The translations under genes were made by a program, and so were the position numbers. A stretch of DNA of 21,834 bases from a virus. The stretch spans positions 1-21,834 of IMG/VR virus record IMGVR_UViG_3300046812_000821. One strand, written 5' to 3'. The notes under the pieces are model-generated. The model made no database searches. It had not been told where the DNA came from and saw only the letters and a list, made by a program, of their open reading frames with translations. Of the stretch, positions 8,108-15,374 are shown in pieces (the stretch's first letter is position 1; every line of letters begins with the position of its first letter).

Positions 8108-8608
8108 TTATAACGTGACTTTCATCGGTGAATCATTGTTGAGCCGACGTGCCGCTTCCATCGCTGCTACTGGACGCACTTCAAAACACTTGTGCTCCCT
8201 TCCTAGCAGTTCGCCATCGCGTAAAGCGTCGCTCAAAAGAACGCCGTGAGGAATATAAGAGTGAATGACGATTGGCCATTCCACCACGATTGCGCCATGG
8301 GAAAATGTCCGCCCGAAGCGAAACACGATAAAGTCCGCAGCTTGCGGCACTGCGTCAATTTCCGTCACAAACTTTTCGATTTCATTCAGGTAAAGTTCTT
8401 CACTTCGATGCAGATGCCACTGGACCGAGTACTGCGGCGGCCTGTATTCTCGCGGCAGGGCGCCGCACTCTTGATACACAGCCAGTGGAAACATGGCGCA
8501 ATCCGCACCGGCATGCTTTACCCGCGCATGATGGTGATATGGCGTGCCCAGCCACTCTTTGGCTGCGCGCACAATATTGCTGCGCTGCTCTGTTGTCAGT
8601 CGCTGCAT
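8108..8608 (-). CDS. NlpC/P60-family tail peptidase
   Basis: A 166-aa protein of the NlpC/P60 papain-like fold, which cuts peptide bonds in peptidoglycan stems and in phages sits in the tail tip to help DNA pass the wall. The catalytic Cys37 is seen in GADCAMF, the His104 in SHGAIVV, and H116 in VIHSYIP can serve as the third polar residue. WLGTPYHHH at 19-27 is the usual N-terminal motif. AGGAGG lies about 10 nt before the ATG at 8608, so I reject the 19-codon upstream extension. Placement between the DUF2163 and Gp15-like genes equals g14 of the Rhodobacter gene transfer agent. Confidence 0.88.
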   Translation of the reverse strand: MQRLTTEQRSNIVRAAKEWLGTPYHHHARVKHAGADCAMFPLAVYQECGALPREYRPPQYSVQWHLHRSEELYLNEIEKFVTEIDAVPQAADFIVFRFGRTFSHGAIVVEWPIVIHSYIPHGVLLSDALRDGELLGREHKCFEVRPVAAMEAARRLNNDSPMKVTL

Positions 8609-8621
8609 TTGGCGGTTCCTC

Positions 8622-9500
8622 CTAGATAGCGGTTTCCGGAGCAGGCACGTAAGGAAAGCCTTCAAAGTTCACCAGATTGGAAAACTTACTACTCGCGCAG
8701 GTGGCTTGAGTTTTGTCGCATCCTGGGTAAGCGATAAATGCATCTCCGGCGTTCGGAACAAATGGCAATGGAGAATTGAAAGTAAAGAACGGGCCGCCTG
8801 TAGAGAAGTACTGCTTCACCGCTTTGACTAATCCGGCATTCGCTCCCGATGTAAAAGCAATCTGACCATTGTCGTAATAGCCGTTGTCTTTGGCGGAAAG
8901 CGAAAGCACCTTATTGACCGTGCTCCCCGCTTGCACAACGTTCGCTTCCGCAAAGCTCGCCTTGACCAATCCGCAGCGCGCATCAAAGAGAGTGTTCGTG
9001 CATCCGGGTTGAAGAATTACCGCGGGAAGCTGCATGCTCAGAAAAGCCGTGCCGGCGTTAACAGACAGCTTGGCTGAAGAGCGCGTAAGTTCATCCAGCG
9101 CGCCGATGAAGCCGGAAAACCTCACAACCGTCCCGATCTGGTTTGAGCTGGAGTCCATGAACAGGCGGTCAATCTTGAAAGACGCGCCATCAAACAATCC
9201 CTGACCGATGGCTTGCAGAATCGGCACGCCATTGATCGTGTCGGTGAGACTGGCTTCGATGGTGATCTCCAGCGTCGCCACGTCCATGCCGAGCTTCTCT
9301 TCAATCGCCGACCGCGAAATGTTCGGCGGCCCGGTCAGAAATGTGTTTCCCCGCACCACCAGGTTCGTATCCCAGCTTGTATAGCGCAATGCTGTGCCAT
9401 TTTTGAGCGCGATGGTGTAAAGGTCCGCCATCCGGATTTCTGTTGCGCTCTGCAGCCACGTGACCAGGTTGTTGCCACCGATATTTGTAGGTGTTTTCAT
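8622..9500 (-). CDS. DUF2163/BR0599-family baseplate hub protein
   Basis: A 292-aa protein matching the DUF2163 N-terminal (about 12-150, ALRYTSWDTNLVVRGNTF, GMDVATLEITI) and BR0599 C-terminal (about 165-285) pair. It forms the hub at the tail end in phages and in the gene transfer agent (g13). Four Cys are placed as in that family: C167 and C176 (PGCTNTLFDARCG) and C261 and C268 (PGCDKTQATC). In the Rhodobacter particle, as I recall the published structure, such cysteines hold an iron-sulfur cluster. The ATG at 9500 has only a weak ribosome site; MADLYTI at residue 24 is an alternative start but has none. The NlpC gene starts 14 bp after the stop. Confidence 0.85.
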   Translation of the reverse strand: MKTPTNIGGNNLVTWLQSATEIRMADLYTIALKNGTALRYTSWDTNLVVRGNTFLTGPPNISRSAIEEKLGMDVATLEITIEASLTDTINGVPILQAIGQGLFDGASFKIDRLFMDSSSNQIGTVVRFSGFIGALDELTRSSAKLSVNAGTAFLSMQLPAVILQPGCTNTLFDARCGLVKASFAEANVVQAGSTVNKVLSLSAKDNGYYDNGQIAFTSGANAGLVKAVKQYFSTGGPFFTFNSPLPFVPNAGDAFIAYPGCDKTQATCASSKFSNLVNFEGFPYVPAPETAI

Positions 9501-9632
9501 TTTTTCGCAAACCGCCTTACTCTATTCGTGTTGCCGGAGATGGTGAATGCGCCTGATGCGGCGCAGCTCGCCGCGTGTGCGGGCTCGCTGCTTTATGCTT
9601 TGGCTGGGCTAATTGCTAATGGCTGGCGCGCG
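9501..9632. other. 132-bp gap in the tail operon with repeat remnants
   Basis: The only sizeable gap inside the tail-tip block. It holds a GCTAATTGCTAATGGCT-type repeat near 9609-9625 and the string CTATTCGTGTTGCCGGA near 9523, which recurs with one change near 13171 between the lipoprotein genes. No minus-strand reading frame or strong terminator is visible. Confidence 0.4.
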
Positions 9633-10304
9633 TTATTTGCGCACAGAAATCAACTGGACTTCCTTGCATTCATAGAGATTGAAATAGAAGTTGCTGAATT
9701 CAATGCCTTCGCGCGTTCCGCTCGATGAACTGCCTCGCGTCGTTCCAGCGTCAAAGCGCACGCGGTGCAAGAAAGTGAAATCCGCTGTAATGGCTGCGCC
9801 GCTGGCTGGAGGAGCATTGAACGTCACCAGCCCAAGAGACACGTTGTAATCCGTGCCCTGGGCCTTCTTTCCGCCGTTCACATAGATAGTTGCCTGCTGG
9901 TTCGCCGGATTTTGGCAGGCTTCCAAAAAACCGCCAACGTTGCGTACAAGCTGGAAATTCGTGGTGACACCATCTCCTGTACCGATGGGCTGCCCGGAAA
10001 AAACAGAATCCTCAAGCCGTTGCGTCAGGTCACTTTCATTCAGCAGGAAGTCATCAAACTGGCCGCCGCGGGCCAGAAAGAAACCGACCAGCGTTTCTAG
10101 CGGCGTCTGTTCGTTTTCGTCCCTGGATCGTGGATCGTTCAACAAATATTCATAGGCCAGGGTGAACTCCCAGATGGGATTCTGGAAGTTCTGTACCCTT
10201 ACTTCGCGGCCGGCCAGCGAGGACTGGATTTCCGTCGAGAACGTGGGGTTCTTCGTAATAGTCCAACCCAGGCCCCGAATCTTGGGAAACAGAAGGTTGC
10301 TCAT
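9633..10304 (-). CDS. DUF2460-family distal tail protein
   Basis: A 223-aa protein of the DUF2460 family (TIGR02217-like), equal in position to g12 of the Rhodobacter gene transfer agent and to the distal tail ring of siphophages. Family features are the N-terminal LFPKIRGLGW, the ENPIWEF-like block NFQNPIWEFTLAYEYL (39-54), FFLARGGQFDDFLL (72-85), and GTGDGVTTNFQLVR (107-120). The start has AGGAG 6 nt upstream and overlaps the tape-measure stop by 4 nt, a sign of translational coupling. No oddity is seen. Confidence 0.9.
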   Translation of the reverse strand: MSNLLFPKIRGLGWTITKNPTFSTEIQSSLAGREVRVQNFQNPIWEFTLAYEYLLNDPRSRDENEQTPLETLVGFFLARGGQFDDFLLNESDLTQRLEDSVFSGQPIGTGDGVTTNFQLVRNVGGFLEACQNPANQQATIYVNGGKKAQGTDYNVSLGLVTFNAPPASGAAITADFTFLHRVRFDAGTTRGSSSSGTREGIEFSNFYFNLYECKEVQLISVRK

Positions 10305-12394
10305 CTTGCTCCTTTCCGTTTGAGCGCCCGCGTAACTTCATTGGCAATCATGTTGCTGTGTCGGCGAATGTGGCCTTGGAATGATGCAGCATCAACGGCG
10401 CTTACGGAGTGATTTACTACAATCGTGATTCCAGCACCTCCGCTGTAGCCTGGGCCTTGCATGCTGGCTGGAATCACTTTTTCACCTTTGTGCAGGTAGG
10501 CAAGCCCGTCCATGGGAACGTAGTCGGTTCCAATCGCGAGAGAAGCCGCGCCCATTGCTATAGCGCCCATACCTGAAGCCGTTGCCCCGGCTGCTGCTGC
10601 AACTGCCGGGGCCATAGACACATTTATCGGAAACGGTAGCGCCTGCATCGCAGAGGCAAACCCAGCCATTGACGCTATCCCAGTAGCAGCAGCCGTTTCG
10701 CTGCCAATTTTCTTTTCCGTGAACAGCTTGTCAATCAGCCATTCCTCGGCCTTTTTTTCCGCTTTCTGGGCAACATAATCGGCGAATGAGCTGATCAGTG
10801 AGTTGAACATCTTGGCGAAACCCTGAGCTACGGTTTCCGTTCCCTGGATCATTCCAAGGATTTCTGTTTTGAAGGAATTGCCGATCTGAGAGAACACCTG
10901 CTTGTACTGCTGTTCCTGCGCTTTCAGGCCATCGGTTACGGCCTTGGTTTGAACCTGCTTGGATTGCGCGATGATCTTATCGATCTGGTTCTGGACTTCC
11001 TGCTGCTTTTTTTTGTCGCCATCCCACAAAGCCCAGCGCTTCTGCTGGGTAAGCTTCTCGATTTCCAGCTCCCGTTCTTTCTCTTGCGCGATCAGCGCAA
11101 TTTCCTGCTGCTGAGTGATCTTGCCTTTTTCAAAATCCTGGGTGATTAGCTGGATCTTGGTCTCGCTGGCGATCTTGGCGACTTCAATCTGGCCCTTGTA
11201 GCCTTCATCCCAGACCTGAAATTGTTCGTCAGCCCCTTTAATGATCGTGTCGTTCTCGGCTTTGACCTGCGCCAATGCGTCTGAGCTCTGTTTTGCCAGC
11301 GTTGCGCTCTGCTGGTCCTCGAGCTTGTGCCGCTCGGCGACGCCTTGCGCTCGAATCTTGGTCAAGGTGGCCTCGTGGTTCGTGGCCAGGACTTGTAACT
11401 GACTATTAATTGTGACTGTTTGGGCAGTATTGTTGTCCTGTTTGGCCAGTCGCAATCTGGCTTCGAGTGCCTCCCTTTGGATCTGATAGGAGCGGTTTTC
11501 AAAACCCGTTTCGATCCTTTCATTCTCTTCGGCCGTCGTTTTTACAAGCCCTTTTATAGCGTTCCACTTTTCTCTCTCAAGCGCCAAAACGGCTTCCTTG
11601 CGCCGCTGTCCGGCGGATATTTCTGCCTGTGAAGTTGCTGCCGCCTGTTCAGCCAGATCATTCGCGATAATCTGACCAGTTCTTTTCGTCTCCGCATCGG
11701 CAACACGAATTGCGGCGGCGTAAGCATTGATGGTGTTTTCCAGCTTTGCTATCTTGGCATCTGATTCTTCTACTTTCTGATTGAACTCTGCTATTGCCTG
11801 ATCGGGAGCAACCGCCGTGCCGTCTTCTGGCCGTCCAAAGGATGGTCCGTCTTTCTCCAGCTTCGCAGCTTGTGCTCTCGCACTTGCTAGGTCCGCGATA
11901 GCTTCGTCCATCTTGGCTTTAAGAGCTTTAGGGTCTCCTCCTAGATCTTCAAGTTTGAATTGCAACCGAAGTTTCTCTTTGCCGGCTTCGCTTTTTTCAG
12001 CTGCAATCTGGGTTTCCCGCCCCAAAGCCTTTACTCGGGCGGCAGAGGCTTCCAGTGATTTGTTGGCCGATGCAAGGGCTTTGTCTTCCTCTTTCATCGC
12101 GTCCGTGTAGATGTAAGTGTCCGCGATCAACTTGCTCAGTTTGTCGGCGACCTCGGCAACAACCTGGGCAAAGGCGATGATTTCTGCCGGGCTGAATGCC
12201 AGCCCGAGATCGATGCCCAGGGTCTTACTCAGTTCGCCCAGAGATTTGAACGCGCCCGCCAGATCGCCATCGAGGACATGGTTCAAGGCTTCGGCGGCTT
12301 CTTTGCCTTCTTTCAGCGACTTGTTGACCTGCTGGAGCGCTTCTTTCGCTTCAGACGGATCGGCCTTGAGCTCAAGGTTGACGGTTTCGGACAT
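10301..12394 (-). CDS. Tail tape measure protein
   Basis: A 697-aa protein with the composition of a tape measure: about residues 85-480 are Lys/Glu/Gln/Ala-rich coiled coil, followed by an amphipathic region (KTEILGMIQGTETVAQGFA), then a hydrophobic Ala/Gly/Met-rich part (about 570-625, up to AAGATASGMGAIAMGAASLAIG) that could enter the host membrane. The end (GITIVVNHSVSAVDAASF, HIRRHSNMIANEVTRALKRKG) is typical of lambda-like tape measures. By the rough rule of 0.15 nm per residue it would set a tail near 100 nm. The gene is preceded by a strong terminator instead of the chaperone gene, so expression needs read-through or a separate promoter. No good ribosome site is seen right before the ATG beyond a GGAGAG about 9 nt away. 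Confidence 0.9.
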   Translation of the reverse strand: MSETVNLELKADPSEAKEALQQVNKSLKEGKEAAEALNHVLDGDLAGAFKSLGELSKTLGIDLGLAFSPAEIIAFAQVVAEVADKLSKLIADTYIYTDAMKEEDKALASANKSLEASAARVKALGRETQIAAEKSEAGKEKLRLQFKLEDLGGDPKALKAKMDEAIADLASARAQAAKLEKDGPSFGRPEDGTAVAPDQAIAEFNQKVEESDAKIAKLENTINAYAAAIRVADAETKRTGQIIANDLAEQAAATSQAEISAGQRRKEAVLALEREKWNAIKGLVKTTAEENERIETGFENRSYQIQREALEARLRLAKQDNNTAQTVTINSQLQVLATNHEATLTKIRAQGVAERHKLEDQQSATLAKQSSDALAQVKAENDTIIKGADEQFQVWDEGYKGQIEVAKIASETKIQLITQDFEKGKITQQQEIALIAQEKERELEIEKLTQQKRWALWDGDKKKQQEVQNQIDKIIAQSKQVQTKAVTDGLKAQEQQYKQVFSQIGNSFKTEILGMIQGTETVAQGFAKMFNSLISSFADYVAQKAEKKAEEWLIDKLFTEKKIGSETAAATGIASMAGFASAMQALPFPINVSMAPAVAAAAGATASGMGAIAMGAASLAIGTDYVPMDGLAYLHKGEKVIPASMQGPGYSGGAGITIVVNHSVSAVDAASFQGHIRRHSNMIANEVTRALKRKGAR

Positions 12395-12424
12395 ACTGTG
12401 TCTCTCCAGACTGGCTTTCTGTGC

Positions 12425-12451
12425 AATAAAAAAGCAGCCCGCAGGCTGCTC
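12425..12451 (-). terminator. Rho-independent terminator after the lipoprotein pair
   Basis: On the minus strand AGCAGCC, a 4-nt loop and GGCTGCT form a perfect 7-bp stem followed by TTTTTTATT. It is placed 22 bp after the stop of the second lipoprotein gene and before the tape measure. It is one of the clearest terminators in the window. Confidence 0.85.
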
Positions 12452-12472
12452 GAATCAGTCGATACCAAAATG

Positions 12473-13141
12473 TTAGGTTTGTGAGGACTGTTTACGCCAT
12501 CCATCTGAGTAGCGTTTAAATTTCATAACACCTCGCTGTACAACATTGTCAGGAGGGAAAGGCAGGGGCATGTGACCGCCGTAAATCGAGTATTTTTCCA
12601 TCTGCTCTCGTTCTTCCGGGCTGAGCAAGACATAGCCTTTGCCATCTTCCCGCAGAGCACGGCCAAGATCCGTCGGGGCCCACTTCCAATCATATTCAAC
12701 TTCTGGAGCGTTCTTATCCGCACTAACGTTTACTACCCTTACAAGTGCCGGAGTCGCAATCAACAGTTCTACCATCTTGTAGTCGCATCCATTTTTAACA
12801 TTTTCGTCAAGGACTCCGATGGCTGCCCCGTCTGCTTTAGCTTTGTCGGTAAGTTCTACCTTCCAGAAATCAGGTCCGTCAGGTGCTACGGACAAATAGC
12901 CCGCGGCCTCACCGAGCCGGATCGATTTAGACGTCGAGGGTGTCACACTTAGAGTAAACTGCTGCCCTTTGACCTCGATGGTTCCACAATGGGCCCCCAC
13001 TCTGCCAACCTCCGCAACCAAATAGCTTCGATCAGATCTTAGGTATGGGGCGACTTTTTCTTCTGCAGTCTTTTTGTCCATCATTTTGCTGCCGGAGCAG
13101 GCGGTCAAGAGGCACAGCAGTAACAAGCATCCTTTGCGCAT
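12473..13141 (-). CDS. Predicted lipoprotein, second of a paralogous pair
   Basis: A 222-aa protein with a lipoprotein signal peptide (MRKGCLLLLCLLTAC, lipobox LTAC), so it should be lipid-anchored at the cell envelope. After the start the sequence has EVGRVGAHCG, NGCDYKMVELL, LVRVVNV, YDWKWAPTDLG, LREDGKGY, LSPEEREQ and a final KFKRYSDGW, all shared in order with the neighbour at 13222-13902. I begin at the ATG at 13141, with AGGAG 6-7 nt upstream; two TTG codons before it were not used. It is not part of a normal tail operon. Superinfection exclusion or another lysogen surface trait is a reasonable guess, but the family is not recognised. Confidence 0.75.
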   Translation of the reverse strand: MRKGCLLLLCLLTACSGSKMMDKKTAEEKVAPYLRSDRSYLVAEVGRVGAHCGTIEVKGQQFTLSVTPSTSKSIRLGEAAGYLSVAPDGPDFWKVELTDKAKADGAAIGVLDENVKNGCDYKMVELLIATPALVRVVNVSADKNAPEVEYDWKWAPTDLGRALREDGKGYVLLSPEEREQMEKYSIYGGHMPLPFPPDNVVQRGVMKFKRYSDGWRKQSSQT

Positions 13142-13221
13142 CAACAACTCCTCTCTGGTTCGTTTCCGCTATTCATGTTGCCGGATGGATCAAGTACAAC
13201 CGCTCGCACAATTGGCGCTTA

Positions 13222-13902
13222 CTATGCCGGCCCCCAGCCATTCGCGCCTTTCTTAACTCGAACGCTGCCCGTTCCGGTGTAGTCCTCCCCAGGCACCGGT
13301 AGCGCGAGCTTCTGGAAACCAAAGTCAATATGATTGATACGGCGCTGCAGATCCTCGCGCTGTGGCGACGTCAGCATGGAATAAAGCTTTCCATCCTGAC
13401 GCAATCCTTTTCCGAGTTCGGTCGTGTTCCATTTCCACACAAAGGCGATTTCAGTAGAGTTTTCGCCCGGCGTGATTGCGGTCACCTTCACCAATTCCGG
13501 TACAGCAACGTTGAAAAAATCGGTTTCGTAATCGCAACCATTGAGCGCCGCATTGCTCAGATGTCTACTTCCGCTCTCCTGAAAAAGCTTTTTCCCTTGG
13601 TCCGTCAGCGCCACTTTCCAATATCCATCCCCGTCTGCGTTGACTGTGACGTATCCGGCCATCTCGGCAAAAACGGTAGCTGGCTGGGATTGAGGCGTGA
13701 GGTCCAGGGGCAGTTCCGCTTGCTGCCCTTTGTCATTCAGGTAAGGGCACTGGGTCCCAACTCGGCCCACATGCAGGCTGAACCTGGCTGGATTTGAGGA
13801 TAGAATACGCTTCATCAGCCCCTCGGCAGTAGCCTGATCCAATTTATTGCCAGAACAACCGAAGCAGACCAACAGCAGCAGCAGGACTCCTGCCTGGCGC
13901 AT
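13222..13902 (-). CDS. Predicted lipoprotein, first of a paralogous pair
   Basis: A 226-aa protein whose N-terminus (MRQAGVLLLLLVCFGC) is a lipoprotein signal with a slightly unusual lipobox (CFGC). It shares the blocks HVGRVGTQC, LNGCDYETDFFNVAVPELVKV, VWKWNTTELG, LRQDGKLY, TSPQRED, LPVP and VRVKKGANGW with the gene downstream, so the two arose by duplication. Two Cys in the mature part (VGTQC and NGCDY) are conserved and may form a disulfide. AGGAG lies about 9 nt before the ATG, the best ribosome site of the pair. A promoter candidate lies directly upstream and a terminator follows the second gene, making a self-contained two-gene cassette. Function unknown. Confidence 0.75.
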   Translation of the reverse strand: MRQAGVLLLLLVCFGCSGNKLDQATAEGLMKRILSSNPARFSLHVGRVGTQCPYLNDKGQQAELPLDLTPQSQPATVFAEMAGYVTVNADGDGYWKVALTDQGKKLFQESGSRHLSNAALNGCDYETDFFNVAVPELVKVTAITPGENSTEIAFVWKWNTTELGKGLRQDGKLYSMLTSPQREDLQRRINHIDFGFQKLALPVPGEDYTGTGSVRVKKGANGWGPA

Positions 13903-13927
13903 GAGTTACTCTCCTTTGGAAAGCGAG

Positions 13928-13955
13928 ATACTAAGTGAACGTTTCGAATTTGCAA
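13928..13955 (-). promoter_or_regulatory. Candidate promoter for the lipoprotein pair
   Basis: On the minus strand TTGCAA (13955-13950) and TAGTAT (13933-13928) are separated by 16 nt, each matching four of six consensus bases. It lies 26 bp upstream of the first lipoprotein ATG in an AT-rich stretch. It is a weak match by itself; its position, with the terminator at 12425-12451, makes it plausible. Confidence 0.35.
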
Positions 13956-14034
13956 AGCAAAAAATGAACGATCTGGCACAACCGTAATATCTAAAGTTTT
14001 ACGTTCCACTATCGGCACGCAACGCCTTATAAAG

Positions 14035-14627
14035 TTATGCCTTATAGAACTGCGGAAGCTTTTTGGTTACGCTTCCGCCAGCGAAAGAGACAGCTTGCGT
14101 AAGTTCATTGAAATGTCCGTCAGTAAAGTTTCGGATTTTGCCGACTGTTTTCTTCTTTCCACCCATCAGATATGCAGCCACAAGAACATGGGTCGGAGGA
14201 TAGTCCTTCCAGTACGCCATCAAATCATTCAGTTCCCATAGAGTCAGCTGCTCGATCTCATGCAGAGTCCATCCGGTAGCGGTGGCGACGTGGCCAAAGA
14301 CAAACGGCCAGTCCGCTATACCGGTACCGGAGTCGGTTCCCCCGCGGCCGCCTTCTTGAGTCCCGAGACTTCAAGCATGGCGTTGAAAAGAACATTGAAA
14401 TCGTCAAAGGTAAGGCCGTTCTCAAGCTGCTCTGCGGTCAGGTCCTGGTGCACTTTTCTTATGGCATTCTGGATCACGGGCAAATACCGGAGCAACGAAG
14501 CAAGTCCGGAGTTTTCCGCGGAAGGTTTTTCCTGGAACAGCGAGTCCAACTGGCGCAATTCACCCAGCGTAAGCGATGAGACCGTGAGTTGTCCGAGCGA
14601 AGTGGGTACAGTTTGTTGCTTGAGCAT
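14035..14627 (-). CDS. Tail assembly chaperone, G-T fusion made by -1 frameshift
   Basis: Expected 197-aa long form of the tail chaperone. The first 96 residues are shared with the short form; at the GGG codon (14342-14340) inside a run of five G, a -1 slip enters an open frame giving about 101 more residues, with DWPFVFGHVATATGWTLHEI and ELNDLMAYWKDYPPTH, then a basic end. The downstream frame has no ribosome site of its own near a start and is open from before the short form's stop to 14035. The G/GT arrangement upstream of the tape measure is conserved in long-tailed phages, where both forms help fold the tape measure and recruit tube subunits. The slip site is not the classical heptamer, so efficiency is uncertain. 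Confidence 0.65.
14316..14627 (-). CDS. Tail assembly chaperone, short form (G-like)
   Basis: A 103-aa protein of the tail chaperone G type: small, acidic to neutral, helical, with LTLGELRQLDSLF (19-31), SLLRYLPVIQNAIRKVH (44-60) and FDDFNVLFNAMLEVSGL (74-90). GGAGG lies about 9 nt before the ATG at 14627, so the 26-codon upstream extension is rejected. It sits between the tail-tube remnant and, past the lipoprotein insertion, the tape measure: the usual tail order. The stop (TAG) comes only 24 bp after the likely slip site used for the long form. Confidence 0.75.
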   Translation of the reverse strand: MLKQQTVPTSLGQLTVSSLTLGELRQLDSLFQEKPSAENSGLASLLRYLPVIQNAIRKVHQDLTAEQLENGLTFDDFNVLFNAMLEVSGLKKAAAGEPTPVPV

Positions 14628-14682
14628 GGTACGTGTCCTCCAATAAAAGTGTGTTGATCGCGCCACAGAAAACCCATTCACC

Positions 14683-14774
14683 ACTAAGGACGCAAATGAC
14701 CGCAAAGAAGATTGGATTGTAAAAACCTAGCCAACCTTTGCGACCCTTGGCGCCCTTTGCGGTTAAATCTTCTT
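14683..14774. repeat. Dispersed CGCAAAGG-type inverted repeat pair
   Basis: GACCGCAAAG occurs at 14699-14708 and, inverted, CCTTTGCGACCCTTGG and CCCTTTGCGGTT at 14735-14764. The flanks AAGAAGATT (14705-14713) and AATCTTCTT (14766-14774) are perfectly complementary over 9 bp. The element fills the gap between the chaperone and tail-tube remnant and reaches the remnant's stop codon. It is a common style of intergenic dispersed repeat. Confidence 0.6.
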
Positions 14775-14977
14775 ACTCGCTCGAATACATATCGATGACC
14801 TGGCCCGCCGCATTGGCAAAGGCCTCAAAGTCAAACTCAGGAATGATGAAGTCTTCCTGCTTGGTGGCAAACGTTAGCTTCGATGCGACCACGGAATACA
14901 ACAGCACGTTGAATTGGTTGCCGTTGTAAACGTTTTCCAGCAGCACCTGGATCGTCGGCGCAAAGCCCATGAGCTGG
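14773..14977 (-). pseudogene. C-terminal fragment, probably of the major tail tube protein
   Basis: The frame encodes about 65 residues from MGFAPTIQVLLENV to VIDMYSSE, containing NGNQFNVLLYSVVASKLTF and EDFIIPEFDFEAFANAAGQV. It lies directly upstream of the tail chaperone, the place of the major tail tube gene, and looks like the beta-rich end of such a protein. It is far too short to be complete and has no ribosome site at the internal ATG (14970). It is joined, in a different frame, to a portal-like N-terminus. The family assignment rests on position more than on motifs. Confidence 0.5.
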
Positions 14978-15202
14978 CATCTGGTCAAAAGAGATGGGCT
15001 CCATGTTGCGCGGCTGGATGTTGATGTTGTAGCCGACTGGATAATCGAGCGTCCGCGGCGGAGTGCCTGCGGGAGCGCTGGGCGACATGGGAAGGTCAGG
15101 ACCAAACCACACGTCGAGCGTGTTGCGCAGCTTGCGGCCGACGCGATCTACAAAGCCAGTTTCGAGAGCAGTAAGTTTTCCGCCATTGAGTGTTTCAGAC
15201 AT
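14978..15202 (-). pseudogene. N-terminal fragment of a phage portal protein
   Basis: About 75 residues starting MSETLNGGKLTALETGF and containing DVWFGPDLPMSP, TLDYPVGYNINIQPR and EPISFDQM. From memory, portal proteins of many siphophages start with a similar WFGP then FDYPxGxNxxxxPR then EPISFxQLRALADxYDLL block. Here the match stops exactly after SFDQM, at about 14978, and the open frame then runs on into unrelated residues (PAHGLCADD) to a stop at 14837. The portal ring, the gateway for DNA into the head, therefore cannot be made from this gene. The ATG at 15202 overlaps the end of the preceding 55-aa gene region within 5 nt. Confidence 0.55.
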
Positions 15203-15204
15203 AG

Positions 15205-15372
15205 TCAGGCAATCCCCACTTTCACGCCCATCACGGCGGAAGTTTCAATGATGAATTCAATCAGAGAGTTTTTGCGGTATGCGGACTTCATGTGCTCATC
15301 TTGAATGCGCATGCCTTCATGCCAGCGGCACTGACCTGCGTCATCGATGATGTATTCGCCTGTCCATTTCAT
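15205..15372 (-). CDS. Small protein of 55 aa upstream of the portal remnant
   Basis: An ATG at 15372 with GGAG about 11 nt upstream opens a 55-aa frame beginning MKWTGEYIIDDAGQCRWHEG and ending VMGVKVGIA; the TGA is 2 bp from the portal-fragment ATG, an operon-like spacing. The composition is normal for a coding region and the middle (RIQDEHMKSAYRKNSLIEFI) could be helical. No family is recognised. Its upstream region and ribosome site lie inside or beside a 109-bp tandem repeat, which may have replaced its original promoter-proximal neighbour. Confidence 0.55.
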   Translation of the reverse strand: MKWTGEYIIDDAGQCRWHEGMRIQDEHMKSAYRKNSLIEFIIETSAVMGVKVGIA

Positions 15373-15374
15373 AA

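Noticed and set aside
9535-9728. Plus-strand frame in the gap between DUF2460 and DUF2163 genes
   Set aside because: It runs into the DUF2460 gene in antisense and has no ribosome site; the gap is better read as repeat remnant.
14968-14980. Programmed +1 frameshift joining one tail gene
   Set aside because: No slippery sequence is seen, and the two halves look like different proteins (portal and tail tube), so a deletion is preferred, though a sequencing error is not excluded.
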